A stretch of 10,783 nucleotides of DNA from Microcaldota archaeon (GTDB taxonomy: Archaea > Micrarchaeota > Micrarchaeia > Burarchaeales > JAKAKT01): positions 1-10,783 of the forward strand of contig JAPLWU010000116.1 of the NCBI GenBank assembly GCA_026396425.1, given 5' to 3'. The stretch's first letter is position 1. The number at the start of each line of letters is the position of its first letter. The notes under the pieces were generated by a model that saw only the letters and a program-made list of their open reading frames with translations, had not been told where the DNA came from and ran no database searches. Both the position numbers and the translations under genes were made by a program. Below, one piece after another: positions 1-5,501 of the stretch.

Positions 1-91
1 ATAGCAGAATGAGAAATTGCTAATTCTGGTCAGCGCGCTCAAACGTCAATTCCTTCCAGTTGCGGCTAAGGCAGTTGAAATGCGCCGTAAG

Positions 92-100
92 ATATATAAA
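92..100 (+). promoter_or_regulatory. TATA box (box A) for the DUF5678-like gene
   Basis: The stretch atatataaa is a good archaeal box A. Its centre lies about 27 nt before the ATG at 123, so a transcript starting at the usual archaeal distance would begin at or next to that ATG and be essentially leaderless. This supports the ATG at 123 over the in-frame TTG at 60, which lies upstream of the promoter. The transcript start is inferred. Confidence 0.6.
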
Positions 101-122
101 CAATGGACAAGCAAAGGATATC

Positions 123-332
123 ATGTCTTCTACGGCTGATAAAAATTTCGAGTTTTACCTTTCGCTCGATTTGGAAAAATATGCCGGCAAATGGATTGCT
201 ATCCTGGATAATAAGGTGATAGCAATCGGCGAAGATTTTAGGGAGGTCTTCAACAAGACGAAGAAAGATTACCCGAACAAGATGCCATTATTTGACAGAG
301 TTTCCGAAACCGCTCATCATTTTTTAAAGTGA
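123..332 (+). CDS. DUF5678-like small protein
   Basis: Encodes a 69-residue soluble protein with no membrane segment. Residues 11-60 fit the DUF5678 pattern as I know it: an aromatic start, then YAGKWIAILDNKVIAIGEDF (20-39), then a helix and a Pro-rich end (KKDYPNKMPLFDRV). The domain is small and has no established biochemical role. I chose the ATG at 123 because the family domain starts just after it and a TATA box is placed for leaderless initiation there; the reading frame does extend upstream to a TTG at 60. The stop codon is 4 nt from the next gene, an aspartic-protease-like gene, so the two are almost certainly one transcript. The family assignment is from memory of the motif, not a search. 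Confidence 0.75.
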   Translation: MSSTADKNFEFYLSLDLEKYAGKWIAILDNKVIAIGEDFREVFNKTKKDYPNKMPLFDRVSETAHHFLK

Positions 333-336
333 AACG

Positions 337-765
337 ATGGCCAAGCTGGTTTTTCATTTTACGAAAAGGCGGTTGGAGGATGGCACCAGTCTTATGGAAC
401 CTAAAATACCGATAGTTTTCACTGGAAGCGGCGCGGCAATTGAAGCAATGGCAACACTGGATAGTGGTTCGACCATCTCTTATCTTCCGCTGGACCTTGC
501 CGAAATCCTGGGTTTCGACAAGAATAGGGCAGACGGGATTACAATCGCCAAGGGGATAGGAGGCGAAGAAAAAGCTTCACAATTTTTCGTTAATCTGAAG
601 ATTGCGAGAAAGAACCAGAGCGTGAGACTGAACAACATGCCGGTTTTGGTCTTCATGGACCCGGGAGTGAAATATTGCATAATAGGATTGGAACCGTTTT
701 TCAAAAAATTCGATGTTTATTTCAAGATGTCGGATGACCGGATTGAGATAAGAGACCGGCAATAG
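337..765 (+). CDS. Retropepsin-like aspartic protease family protein
   Basis: Encodes 142 residues matching the single-domain retropepsin-like (clan AA) fold. Residues 39-46 (ATLDSGST) carry the catalytic Asp42-Ser-Gly. Residues 72-78 (KGIGGEE) are in the place of the flap, and residues 115-122 (IIGLEPFF) match the conserved hydrophobic-hydrophobic-Gly segment near the C-terminus. Such proteins act as dimers, each giving one Asp. There is no signal peptide, so it should be cytoplasmic. A GTGA Shine-Dalgarno at 329-332 overlaps the stop codon of the DUF5678-like gene, showing translational coupling. The substrate is unknown; the partner protein is the obvious candidate, but this is inference. 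Homologues may not all be active proteases. Confidence 0.8.
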   Translation: MAKLVFHFTKRRLEDGTSLMEPKIPIVFTGSGAAIEAMATLDSGSTISYLPLDLAEILGFDKNRADGITIAKGIGGEEKASQFFVNLKIARKNQSVRLNNMPVLVFMDPGVKYCIIGLEPFFKKFDVYFKMSDDRIEIRDRQ

Positions 766-774
766 GCGCGGCTG

Positions 775-796
775 CGGCAGCTGAGTCTGACTGCCG
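775..796. repeat. GC-rich inverted repeat between protease and GNAT genes
   Basis: CGGCAG (775-780) and CTGCCG (791-796) form a perfect 6-bp stem around a 10-nt loop. It lies just after the protease stop codon and directly before the TATA box of the next gene. It could end the upstream transcript or be a regulator-binding site. No T-run follows, so a bacterial-type terminator is not supported. Confidence 0.3.
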
Positions 797-797
797 G

Positions 798-808
798 CTT
801 TAAATACC
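798..808 (+). promoter_or_regulatory. Candidate TATA box for the first GNAT gene
   Basis: The sequence ctttaaatacc is a typical archaeal box A and would place transcription near 829, giving a leader of about 35 nt. A second A/T-rich element, atataataat at 819-828, would instead start transcription near 849. Sequence alone does not choose between them. Confidence 0.5.
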
Positions 809-863
809 TCGAAATGCATATAATAATGCTTATTCTGAACTTTGAAAATCGCGAGGGTTGACG

Positions 864-1424
864 ATGAACACACTCAGGGCAGGCCACAAAATGGGGCGGG
901 CGCCCAAATTTCCACGGGAGCTAGCCGAGGACAGGAAAGTGGCGCCCATCGGCTTTCAGATAAAACGGTATAGTCCGGCAAGGGATTGCGCGATGGCAAA
1001 GGACCTGAACAGGATTGCAGTCCTCAATTCGTCTTGGGGCAAGGCATGGCGCGAGGATTGGAATATCGCAATTGACTATATAAGGCGGGCTTATTTGGCC
1101 AATAGAGGAGAGTTCCTCGTAGTTTATCACGGCGAAAAAATGGTCGGCATGGGCGGGTTTCAAAAGGTCGACGGGCAGACCGCGATAATAAAGAAAATCC
1201 GCACGCATCCCGAGCATAGGCGGGAGGGCATAGCCTCGCTCCTTATGAAAAAGCTCGAGGAAAAGGCCAGAGAGTTCGGTTATGCCAAGTTAAGAGCCGG
1301 AGTTGAGGAGAACAATGCACCGATGCAGGAGTTATGCAGAAAACTCGGATTCGGGCTGAAAGGGAAGGAATGCGAGTATGAGCAGGATGGCTTACATTTC
1401 GTATTATTCGAAAAGAGCCTGTAA
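864..1424 (+). CDS. GNAT-family N-acetyltransferase
   Basis: Encodes a 186-residue acetyl-CoA-dependent acetyltransferase of the GNAT superfamily. The fold spans about residues 31-186. The early strand and helix are FQIKRYSPARDCAMAKDL (31-48), and the central strands include EFLVVYHGEKMVGMGGF (83-99). Motif A is IRTHPEHRREGIASLLMKKL (112-131); its R-R-E-G-I-A loop binds the acetyl-CoA pyrophosphate. Motif B is VEENNAPMQELCRKLGF (147-163). Residues 1-30 are a basic extension outside the fold, so translation could also begin at the internal ATG (Met10). The ATG at 864 has a GAGG at 854-857. The acceptor substrate cannot be read from the sequence. It has its own promoter and is not clearly in an operon. 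Confidence 0.85.
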   Translation: MNTLRAGHKMGRAPKFPRELAEDRKVAPIGFQIKRYSPARDCAMAKDLNRIAVLNSSWGKAWREDWNIAIDYIRRAYLANRGEFLVVYHGEKMVGMGGFQKVDGQTAIIKKIRTHPEHRREGIASLLMKKLEEKAREFGYAKLRAGVEENNAPMQELCRKLGFGLKGKECEYEQDGLHFVLFEKSL

Positions 1425-1532
1425 CCAAATAGTTTTAGAATTTCCAACAAAGTTTTGGAGAAAGGATTGAAATGATCGTAATGGGCAGACCGATTCTGGA
1501 GAACAGGCACCTAATTCTGTAATTCCAAAAAC

Positions 1533-1541
1533 CTTTTATCT
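1533..1541 (+). promoter_or_regulatory. Weak TATA-like element for the second GNAT gene
   Basis: The stretch cttttatct lies about 40 nt before the ATG at 1577 and would give a leader near 14 nt, similar in length to others in this window. The match to box A is imperfect. Confidence 0.35.
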
Positions 1542-1576
1542 TTTCCAAGAATATCTTAGTCGGAGCGGTTGGAACC

Positions 1577-2056
1577 ATGGAAATTAGAAAGGCAACTGAA
1601 AAGGACATTCCGGGGATGATTGGATTGTGGGTTTGCCTCATAGGCAATCCGCGCTTTAACCCATATTTGAAGAGATATGGGCTCAAGAAAAATTGCGTCC
1701 AGTTGTACCGGAAATTCCTGAAATCGAGAATTCGCGCGAGAAATGCCGCTGTTTTCGTTGCCGAAGCGAAAGGCGAGCTTGTGGGCGAGATAATCGTCAG
1801 CATAGAGAAGCACCCGCCAGTTTACGTAATTGATCGCGAGGGCTCGGTGAATGAGCTGTTCGTGAAAGCAGGCTACAGGGGCAAGGGAATCGGAACTAAG
1901 CTGCTCACAAAAGCGCTCGAGTGGTGCAAGGCCAGAAAGCTAAGGGAGTTCGGCCTAACCGTGCATGTCTGCAACAAGAAGGCGCGGTCGGTTTACAGGA
2001 AATTCGGGCTGGAAGAGGTCAGTTTGAAGATGGACAAAATAATAGCTTATAAGTAA
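1577..2056 (+). CDS. GNAT-family N-acetyltransferase (second, distinct)
   Basis: Encodes 159 residues covering a complete GNAT domain from the first strand, MEIRKATEKDIPGMIGLW. Motif A is VNELFVKAGYRGKGIGTKLL (91-110) with the canonical R-G-K-G-I-G pyrophosphate loop at 101-106. Motif B is VHVCNKKARSVYRKFGLEE (129-147), where Tyr140 sits at the usual general-acid position. A basic helical segment at 31-55 lies where the substrate-binding helices usually are. The overall pattern is like stand-alone GNATs of the aminoglycoside or amino-acid acetyltransferase type, but no substrate can be assigned. It is not closely similar to the GNAT just upstream, so this is not a recent tandem duplication. 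Its last codons overlap the start of the next gene's promoter region. Confidence 0.87.
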   Translation: MEIRKATEKDIPGMIGLWVCLIGNPRFNPYLKRYGLKKNCVQLYRKFLKSRIRARNAAVFVAEAKGELVGEIIVSIEKHPPVYVIDREGSVNELFVKAGYRGKGIGTKLLTKALEWCKARKLREFGLTVHVCNKKARSVYRKFGLEEVSLKMDKIIAYK

Positions 2057-2113
2057 ACCGATTTTCGAAAGGTATTAATACGACAAATGCGTAGTAATAT
2101 GCGGGTGGTATCG
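2052..2113 (+). promoter_or_regulatory. Promoter-leader, copy 1 of a repeated element
   Basis: In order: AGTAAACC (2052-2059), a variable heptamer, GAAAGGT (2067-2073), a TATA-like attaata (2074-2080), CGAC (2081-2084), and the Shine-Dalgarno GGGTGGT (2103-2109), 4 nt before the ATG at 2114. Offset by exactly 840 nt, the same blocks occur before the next + gene, with 39 of 58 ungapped positions identical by hand count. The predicted transcript start falls at or near GGGTGGT, so the leader would be little more than the ribosome binding site. The first block overlaps the stop codon of the GNAT gene. Confidence 0.65.
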
Positions 2114-2857
2114 ATGGATGGAAAGGAAGCTCCGGTTCCGGTGGTTGACCAGGTTGGCTTGAGGGACATGCTAGTTAACGTTTTCAACCCGGCCGAACAT
2201 CGCGACAGGATAACGATGACGATTTCTTCCGAGGCGATTGCGCCGATTGTCCATAAGAGGGCGGTGGACAAGGAGATTAAAGAAAATAAAATGGAGATAG
2301 CGAAATACGAAGGTTATATTCGTAAGCAAGAAGTGGAAGGAGTGAAAGAGATACCGGGTCCGGGGTACTCGACTAAAGAACTCCCCTCGCTTGATGAATG
2401 CAAGCAGGGAATAGCGAACCTTGAGCAGAGGAACAAAGACATATTGAGCGGCAAGGAGATGCCCAAGAACACCAAAGAGTATCAGGTGGTATTTAGGAAC
2501 GAGACGAGCGGAACCCAGGTCAGGGCCATAATAAGCCGCAAGGACCTCGGGGATTTCATGAGGGGCAAGGCCATAAAGGACTTTGGGGAACTTAACCCTT
2601 TGAATCTTCGCGATGTTGTGGATACTTGGAAAACCCCGGCGCGGGAGTTCTTTCAGGGGAAACTCTGGCTTGAACCAGGCAGTGTCTTGCCAAAAAGAAG
2701 TAACATTAAACCCTGGGTAATCGAGTGGGCCGTAAACATCCAGGGCAAAGAGAAGAGGCTTGACTTCTTGGCTGACAACAATCCCAAGACGAGCAGGGTA
2801 GCCGGAGTCATTATCCCAAAAAAGACCGATGATAGGCGCGCTGTCAGGACATTCTAG
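2114..2857 (+). CDS. Hypothetical protein, family not recognised
   Basis: Encodes 247 residues with no signal peptide or membrane segment and no motif I recognise. Residues about 50-72 and 95-115 are charged and probably helical, possibly coiled coil, separated by a Pro/Gly turn (KEIPGPGYSTKELPS, 78-92). The C-terminal half (about 121-235) looks like a mixed alpha/beta domain with Trp172, Trp185, Trp201 and Trp205. I start it at 2114, not at the in-frame ATGs at 2087 or 2099, because GGGTGGT (2103-2109) is well spaced for 2114 and the same layout precedes the next gene. That shared promoter-leader suggests common regulation with the neighbour. A T-rich stretch follows the stop. Coding is likely from the frame length and codon use; the function is unknown. 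Confidence 0.75.
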   Translation: MDGKEAPVPVVDQVGLRDMLVNVFNPAEHRDRITMTISSEAIAPIVHKRAVDKEIKENKMEIAKYEGYIRKQEVEGVKEIPGPGYSTKELPSLDECKQGIANLEQRNKDILSGKEMPKNTKEYQVVFRNETSGTQVRAIISRKDLGDFMRGKAIKDFGELNPLNLRDVVDTWKTPAREFFQGKLWLEPGSVLPKRSNIKPWVIEWAVNIQGKEKRLDFLADNNPKTSRVAGVIIPKKTDDRRAVRTF

Positions 2858-2865
2858 TAGGGGAA

Positions 2866-2880
2866 TTTTTCTTTCTTTTT
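2866..2880 (+). terminator. Archaeal-type T-rich terminator
   Basis: Fifteen positions, almost all T (runs of five, three and five), begin 8 nt after the stop codon of the 247-residue hypothetical gene and precede the next promoter. Archaeal RNA polymerase stops at such T-runs without needing a hairpin. This fits separate transcripts for the two hypothetical genes. Confidence 0.5.
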
Positions 2881-2891
2881 CATCTCATCTT

Positions 2892-2952
2892 AGTAAACCT
2901 CTTGGTGAAAGGTTAATATACGACTTAAGCGCTAAAATAGATGGGTGGTTTG
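2892..2952 (+). promoter_or_regulatory. Promoter-leader, copy 2 of a repeated element
   Basis: Contains AGTAAACC (2892-2899), GAAAGGT (2907-2913), the TATA-like taatata (2914-2920), CGAC (2921-2924), CTTAAGC (2924-2930) and GGGTGGT (2943-2949), 3 nt before the ATG at 2953. It aligns without gaps to the element at 2052-2109. The spacer between AGTAAACC and GAAAGGT has diverged while both blocks stayed identical, which suggests that the blocks are functional, for example a regulator site plus a BRE/TATA region. Confidence 0.65.
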
Positions 2953-3573
2953 ATGGCAGCGAAAGCGGCTGAATTGTTACACGGGAGCAAGGCGGCAAAA
3001 CCTGAAGGGGCGATTAGGCAGGGCCAGGCGAGGAGTATAACTGAGGGCCTGCAGACGACAGCAGTACCGAGGATTTATAAGATGCTAGACGAAATTGTGA
3101 GGGAGAGAGATATGTTCAAGCACAGAGGAGAAAATGTCAGATTAGCAGACATACGGGTGGATATGAGACGATTAAAGCGTTTTTGCGATTCTGACGAACA
3201 AAAATTGGAACTGTTAAAATTTGCCTTAACGAAAGATTCTGACGGGGTGGGGCATATGCGCCATATTACTTTGGATGTTGCTGGGATAGTTTGGGATAAG
3301 GGTACTCATCCCGGTGATATGCGCCCTTGCATGAAAACTTTAGGGGTGTATAATACTCTTCGGGACGTGGCATCCGTTCTTCATGTTGCGGCTGCTGCCG
3401 TACCCGGTCAATTTGAGAATCGCGTGTCCGATGGCCACGATGGTTCCCGAGCATACGACGAAGTCGCCAAGAGCATAAGAGAACGGCATGGCGAGAAATG
3501 GGCATGGGTTCCGACTGACATCAGGGAATCCATTGCAGAAAAAGCGGCGCTTAAAATGCTTGATTCGGGATAG
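2953..3573 (+). CDS. Hypothetical protein, family not recognised
   Basis: Encodes 206 residues, soluble, without recognised motifs. The N-terminus is Ala/Lys-rich (about 1-30). Residues 38-95 look like a charged helical region with many Arg and Asp/Glu. A small region with His101, His104, His119 and Cys126 follows (GHMRHITLDVAGIVWDKGTH and onward), then a hydrophobic helix VASVLHVAAAAVPG (139-152) too short and polar-flanked to be a clear membrane span. I start it at 2953 because GGGTGGT (2943-2949) is correctly spaced for that codon; an in-frame ATG at 2941 overlaps this Shine-Dalgarno. It shows no protein similarity to the upstream hypothetical, although both carry the same promoter-leader. 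The function is unknown. Confidence 0.72.
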   Translation: MAAKAAELLHGSKAAKPEGAIRQGQARSITEGLQTTAVPRIYKMLDEIVRERDMFKHRGENVRLADIRVDMRRLKRFCDSDEQKLELLKFALTKDSDGVGHMRHITLDVAGIVWDKGTHPGDMRPCMKTLGVYNTLRDVASVLHVAAAAVPGQFENRVSDGHDGSRAYDEVAKSIRERHGEKWAWVPTDIRESIAEKAALKMLDSG

Positions 3574-3843
3574 ATACATACTACCCGCCATATACCATCT
3601 CAGTAAACATCTGTAACAGGTTTACCATATCAGCACGTAAGTTATGAGCCAAAATCCGCAAATCCGCTTTTTCTGGCCACTTTTAGCATTCAAGCAGGCC
3701 TTCACTATCGTTTTTCGCCAATCAATACCGCGATGGTGAACCATATGGCCAAAACCGGGTTCGTGGGTTGCGGGCAGGTTTACCAATAAGGTAATTGTTC
3801 TCCTAGTCTGGTTTACTTATGCGCGGTTTATTGAGGAATTGGG
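3574..3843. other. Convergent intergenic stretch with GTAAAC/GTTTAC motifs
   Basis: This 270-nt stretch lies between two genes pointing at each other and holds no convincing gene. GTAAAC or its complement occurs at 3603-3608, 3620-3625, 3778-3783 and 3811-3816. The first two form an inverted repeat with an 11-nt loop. A 31-codon open frame from 3644 has no good ribosome binding site and I do not call it. Confidence 0.5.
3602..3646 (+). repeat. Possible decayed third copy of the promoter-leader
   Basis: AGTAAAC (3602-3608), TCT, CAGGTTT (3617-3623), an ATAT core and GTAAG before an ATG at 3644 follow the same order and rough spacing as the elements at 2052 and 2892, but alignment needs gaps and the TATA part is weak. 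No gene of normal length follows, so it may be a remnant left after gene loss. Confidence 0.3.
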
Positions 3844-4416
3844 TTATTTTGCAACCGGCACAAATTCGCGCATCGAGTTTAGCAGGTTCTTGGCTTTTCC
3901 CGCCGCGTAGTCCGTAAATGAGATAGCCAGAAAGGATAAAAGAGCCAACGCTGCTGCGCTGATTCCCACTTCGATAGCAGTTGAAGGAAAGGTTATGGTT
4001 GTGGTAGTTGAAGACGATTCCATGAAGGGTGACAGGAAAACTCCCTCGGTGTAGAATGCGGCGACCATGAAGGCAGCAAAGGAAACTCCCGCGACGCCTT
4101 TGGAAATCGCATTGAAAACGTTGGTCGTTTTCGCGAGCCTGCCTGTAGCCTTGAGAAGTGATTGGCGTTCCTGCATTTCAAGTGTGCCAATGACCGTGCT
4201 GACTTTTTTTGAAGCGGAAATTGGACACACGATTGGAGGCGCCGGCTGCTTGTTTACAAGTTCCCTGCCATGCCCGAGCAATGCGGATTCAAACACCGCT
4301 CTTCTTGAAGGTTCGAGAACGCGGGAAACCATGGCAACCTGATGGCGGCTGAAAGCGTTTGGGCCTACGTTTACACGATGAGAGCCGTAAGCGCCAATTC
4401 TTGCAGAAGCGTGCAT
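3844..4416 (-). CDS. Hypothetical two-helix membrane protein
   Basis: Encodes 190 residues. Residues 1-100 are soluble, with a basic N-terminus and a predicted helix around 70-97. Two hydrophobic segments follow: about 106-129 (AISKGVAGVSFAAFMVAAFYTEGVF with neighbours) and about 147-168 (AIEVGISAAALALLSFLAISF). They are joined by a short Ser/Thr-rich loop, SPFMESSSTTTTITFPS (129-145). This gives a hairpin with both ends on one side, probably cytoplasmic since the C-terminal tail contains Lys and Arg. I start at the ATG at 4416, preceded by GGGTGGGGTGG (4422-4432); the frame also extends to a TTG at 4434 inside that Shine-Dalgarno. It converges on the two + strand hypothetical genes. I do not recognise a family. 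Confidence 0.65.
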   Translation of the reverse strand: MHASARIGAYGSHRVNVGPNAFSRHQVAMVSRVLEPSRRAVFESALLGHGRELVNKQPAPPIVCPISASKKVSTVIGTLEMQERQSLLKATGRLAKTTNVFNAISKGVAGVSFAAFMVAAFYTEGVFLSPFMESSSTTTTITFPSTAIEVGISAAALALLSFLAISFTDYAAGKAKNLLNSMREFVPVAK

Positions 4417-4458
4417 GCAATCCACCCCACCCAAACTATTTGCTTAAGAACAACGCAG

Positions 4459-4467
4459 TATTTATGG
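4459..4467 (-). promoter_or_regulatory. Candidate TATA box and leader of the membrane-protein gene
   Basis: On the - strand, cataaatac lies about 26 nt before position 4437, giving a leader of about 20 nt that consists mostly of the GGGTGGGGTGG ribosome binding site. A second box, cttataaat, is at 4475-4484. Between the box and start codon are CTTAAGC (4448-4442), AAATAG and GGGTGG, also found in that order before the hypothetical gene starting at 2953. Confidence 0.45.
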
Positions 4468-4511
4468 CTTGGAAAATTTATAAGTATTGCTCACTCTCGG
4501 ATCTACCAGTT

Positions 4512-5285
4512 TTACCGTATCGGTTTTTCACAAACGGCCAGCAGGTAAATGGGCTCGCCTTTGATTCCCCTTATCGGAACGACTTTTGAATCCCCGTGGA
4601 ATGCCTCTGAAAGCCATGCGTAAAACCTGTAGGGCACGAGCTTCCGCGCGAAATCGAGCATCCCGAGCTTAAGCAGGAGCTTTCTCACATCCGAGATTAC
4701 TTTCGAGAAGCCGCGCACCTGGCCGTGGACGAAGAGCCGAACCGAGCCGAAATGTTTCCAGAGCATCGTGGTGAACTCCGTATAGCCGAGCGAAGCGATG
4801 CCGCCATTCGCGCCATTGGGGTATACCTCCACGTTTGGCAGCGAGAGTATGAGTTTCCCGTCGTTTCTGAGAATGCGGGCGGCTTCGCTTATCGAATTCT
4901 CGTGCGAGCGCGGGTTCACGAGGCCGTTGAGCAATACGTAAGCATCGACCGAGCCGTCTCGTAACGGCATCTGCTTGTCGCTCATTTCAACGAATATGAC
5001 CGGCCCCTCGTTCAGCGGGCTGCGAGAGAGATATTCCCTTCTTATCCGCGTTAGCCCGACGTTTATCAGGCCTCCGACAACGAGTTGGCATTTTGCTTTG
5101 AGAGCTAGCCCTCTGACGAGCGAGCCATGCGCATGTCCATAGACGGCAATGTCGCGCGGATTAGAAGGCAAAAGGTCGACCATTGCCTCGTAATAAGGGA
5201 ATCTCAGCCTTTCGCGAAGCCGCTCTATAAGCCTCGCCTTATCCGGTTTGACAGGGATTATGCTAGTGAATTTCAAGCTCGACAT
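4512..5285 (-). CDS. Class I SAM-dependent methyltransferase-like protein
   Basis: Encodes 257 residues. Residues about 43-155 follow the Methyltransf_11-type Rossmann pattern. VIFVEMSDKQMPLRDGSVDAYVLLNGLVNP (96-125) corresponds to the acidic strand, the 'lPf.d.sfD.v' motif and the following helix. SISEAARILRNDGKLILSLPN (131-151) is the classic 'E..RvLk.gG.l..s.Pn' segment. The SAM-binding motif I is unusual: DIAVYGHAHGSLVRGLA (45-61) replaces the usual Asp-Ile-Gly-Cys-Gly-x-Gly, keeping only spaced glycines. The C-terminal part (about 180-257) is a basic, helical cap probably for substrate choice. There is no signal or membrane segment. It may use an altered SAM site or may have lost activity. 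The substrate is not evident. The start at 5285 fits a TATA box about 31 nt upstream. Confidence 0.75.
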   Translation of the reverse strand: MSSLKFTSIIPVKPDKARLIERLRERLRFPYYEAMVDLLPSNPRDIAVYGHAHGSLVRGLALKAKCQLVVGGLINVGLTRIRREYLSRSPLNEGPVIFVEMSDKQMPLRDGSVDAYVLLNGLVNPRSHENSISEAARILRNDGKLILSLPNVEVYPNGANGGIASLGYTEFTTMLWKHFGSVRLFVHGQVRGFSKVISDVRKLLLKLGMLDFARKLVPYRFYAWLSEAFHGDSKVVPIRGIKGEPIYLLAVCEKPIR

Positions 5286-5310
5286 ATAAAGGATTATTTA
5301 TGCCAGATGA

Positions 5311-5320
5311 GGTTTATAAA
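5311..5320 (-). promoter_or_regulatory. TATA box for the methyltransferase-like gene
   Basis: On the - strand the sequence is tttataaacc. Its centre is about 31 nt from the ATG at 5285, so the transcript would begin only a few bases before the start codon. Confidence 0.5.
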
Positions 5321-5334
5321 CGAATTGGAAAGAG

Positions 5335-5360
5335 AGTTTTGGAAAAACTAAAAGAGTTTT
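5335..5360. repeat. Three alternating AGTTTT / AAAACT blocks
   Basis: AGTTTT (5335-5340), AAAACT (5344-5349) and AGTTTT (5355-5360) can pair in two mutually exclusive ways. They lie in the 216-nt space between the divergent methyltransferase-like gene and glmS, upstream of both predicted transcript starts, so a protein-binding site is more likely than an RNA switch. The arms are short and A/T-rich and could be chance. Confidence 0.3.
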
Positions 5361-5440
5361 AGAGGTCCTTGAAATGGTAGTTACAGATGGATATTGGACT
5401 TTACGGTTACTGATTTGGCATCCCCAAAGCAACCTTCGAA

Positions 5441-5450
5441 GTTTTAAATA
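5441..5450 (+). promoter_or_regulatory. TATA box for glmS
   Basis: The sequence gttttaaata predicts a transcript start near 5472 and a leader of about 30 nt. A GTGA Shine-Dalgarno (5494-5497) precedes the ATG at 5502. I see no glmS-type ribozyme: the leader is too short for one. Confidence 0.6.
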
Positions 5451-5501
5451 GTTTTGCATCTTAATTCCCTTCAGCGAAGCGGAAGTTCAAGAAGTGAAAG
5501 C

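Noticed and set aside
1..59. Possible end of an upstream gene at the left edge
   Set aside because: The + strand frames are broken by early stops and nothing recognisable is seen on either strand.
60..122. TTG-initiated N-terminal extension of the DUF5678-like gene
   Set aside because: It starts upstream of the TATA box at 92-100, and the family domain begins after the ATG at 123.
1472..1522. A 16-codon open frame in the 152-nt space between the two GNAT genes, with a GGAG and AAGGA upstream
   Set aside because: Too short to support, no recognisable content, and its ATG lies upstream of the next gene's promoter without a clear box A of its own.
3574..3843. A CRISPR array or tRNA in the motif-rich intergenic stretch
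   Set aside because: The repeats are only 6-8 nt, unevenly spaced and in both orientations; no cloverleaf pattern was found by eye.
4067..4342. A 91-codon + strand frame opposite the membrane-protein gene
   Set aside because: The - strand frame is longer, encodes a coherent membrane hairpin and has a strong ribosome binding site; the + frame is its shadow.
5454..5501. N-terminal extension of GlmS by 16 residues from a TTG
   Set aside because: GlmS needs Cys directly after the initiator Met to act as the nucleophile, so the start is the ATG at 5502.
5451..5501. A glmS ribozyme or riboswitch in the leader
   Set aside because: The predicted leader is about 30 nt and shows no structure of that kind; the ribozyme is known from bacteria, mainly Gram-positives.
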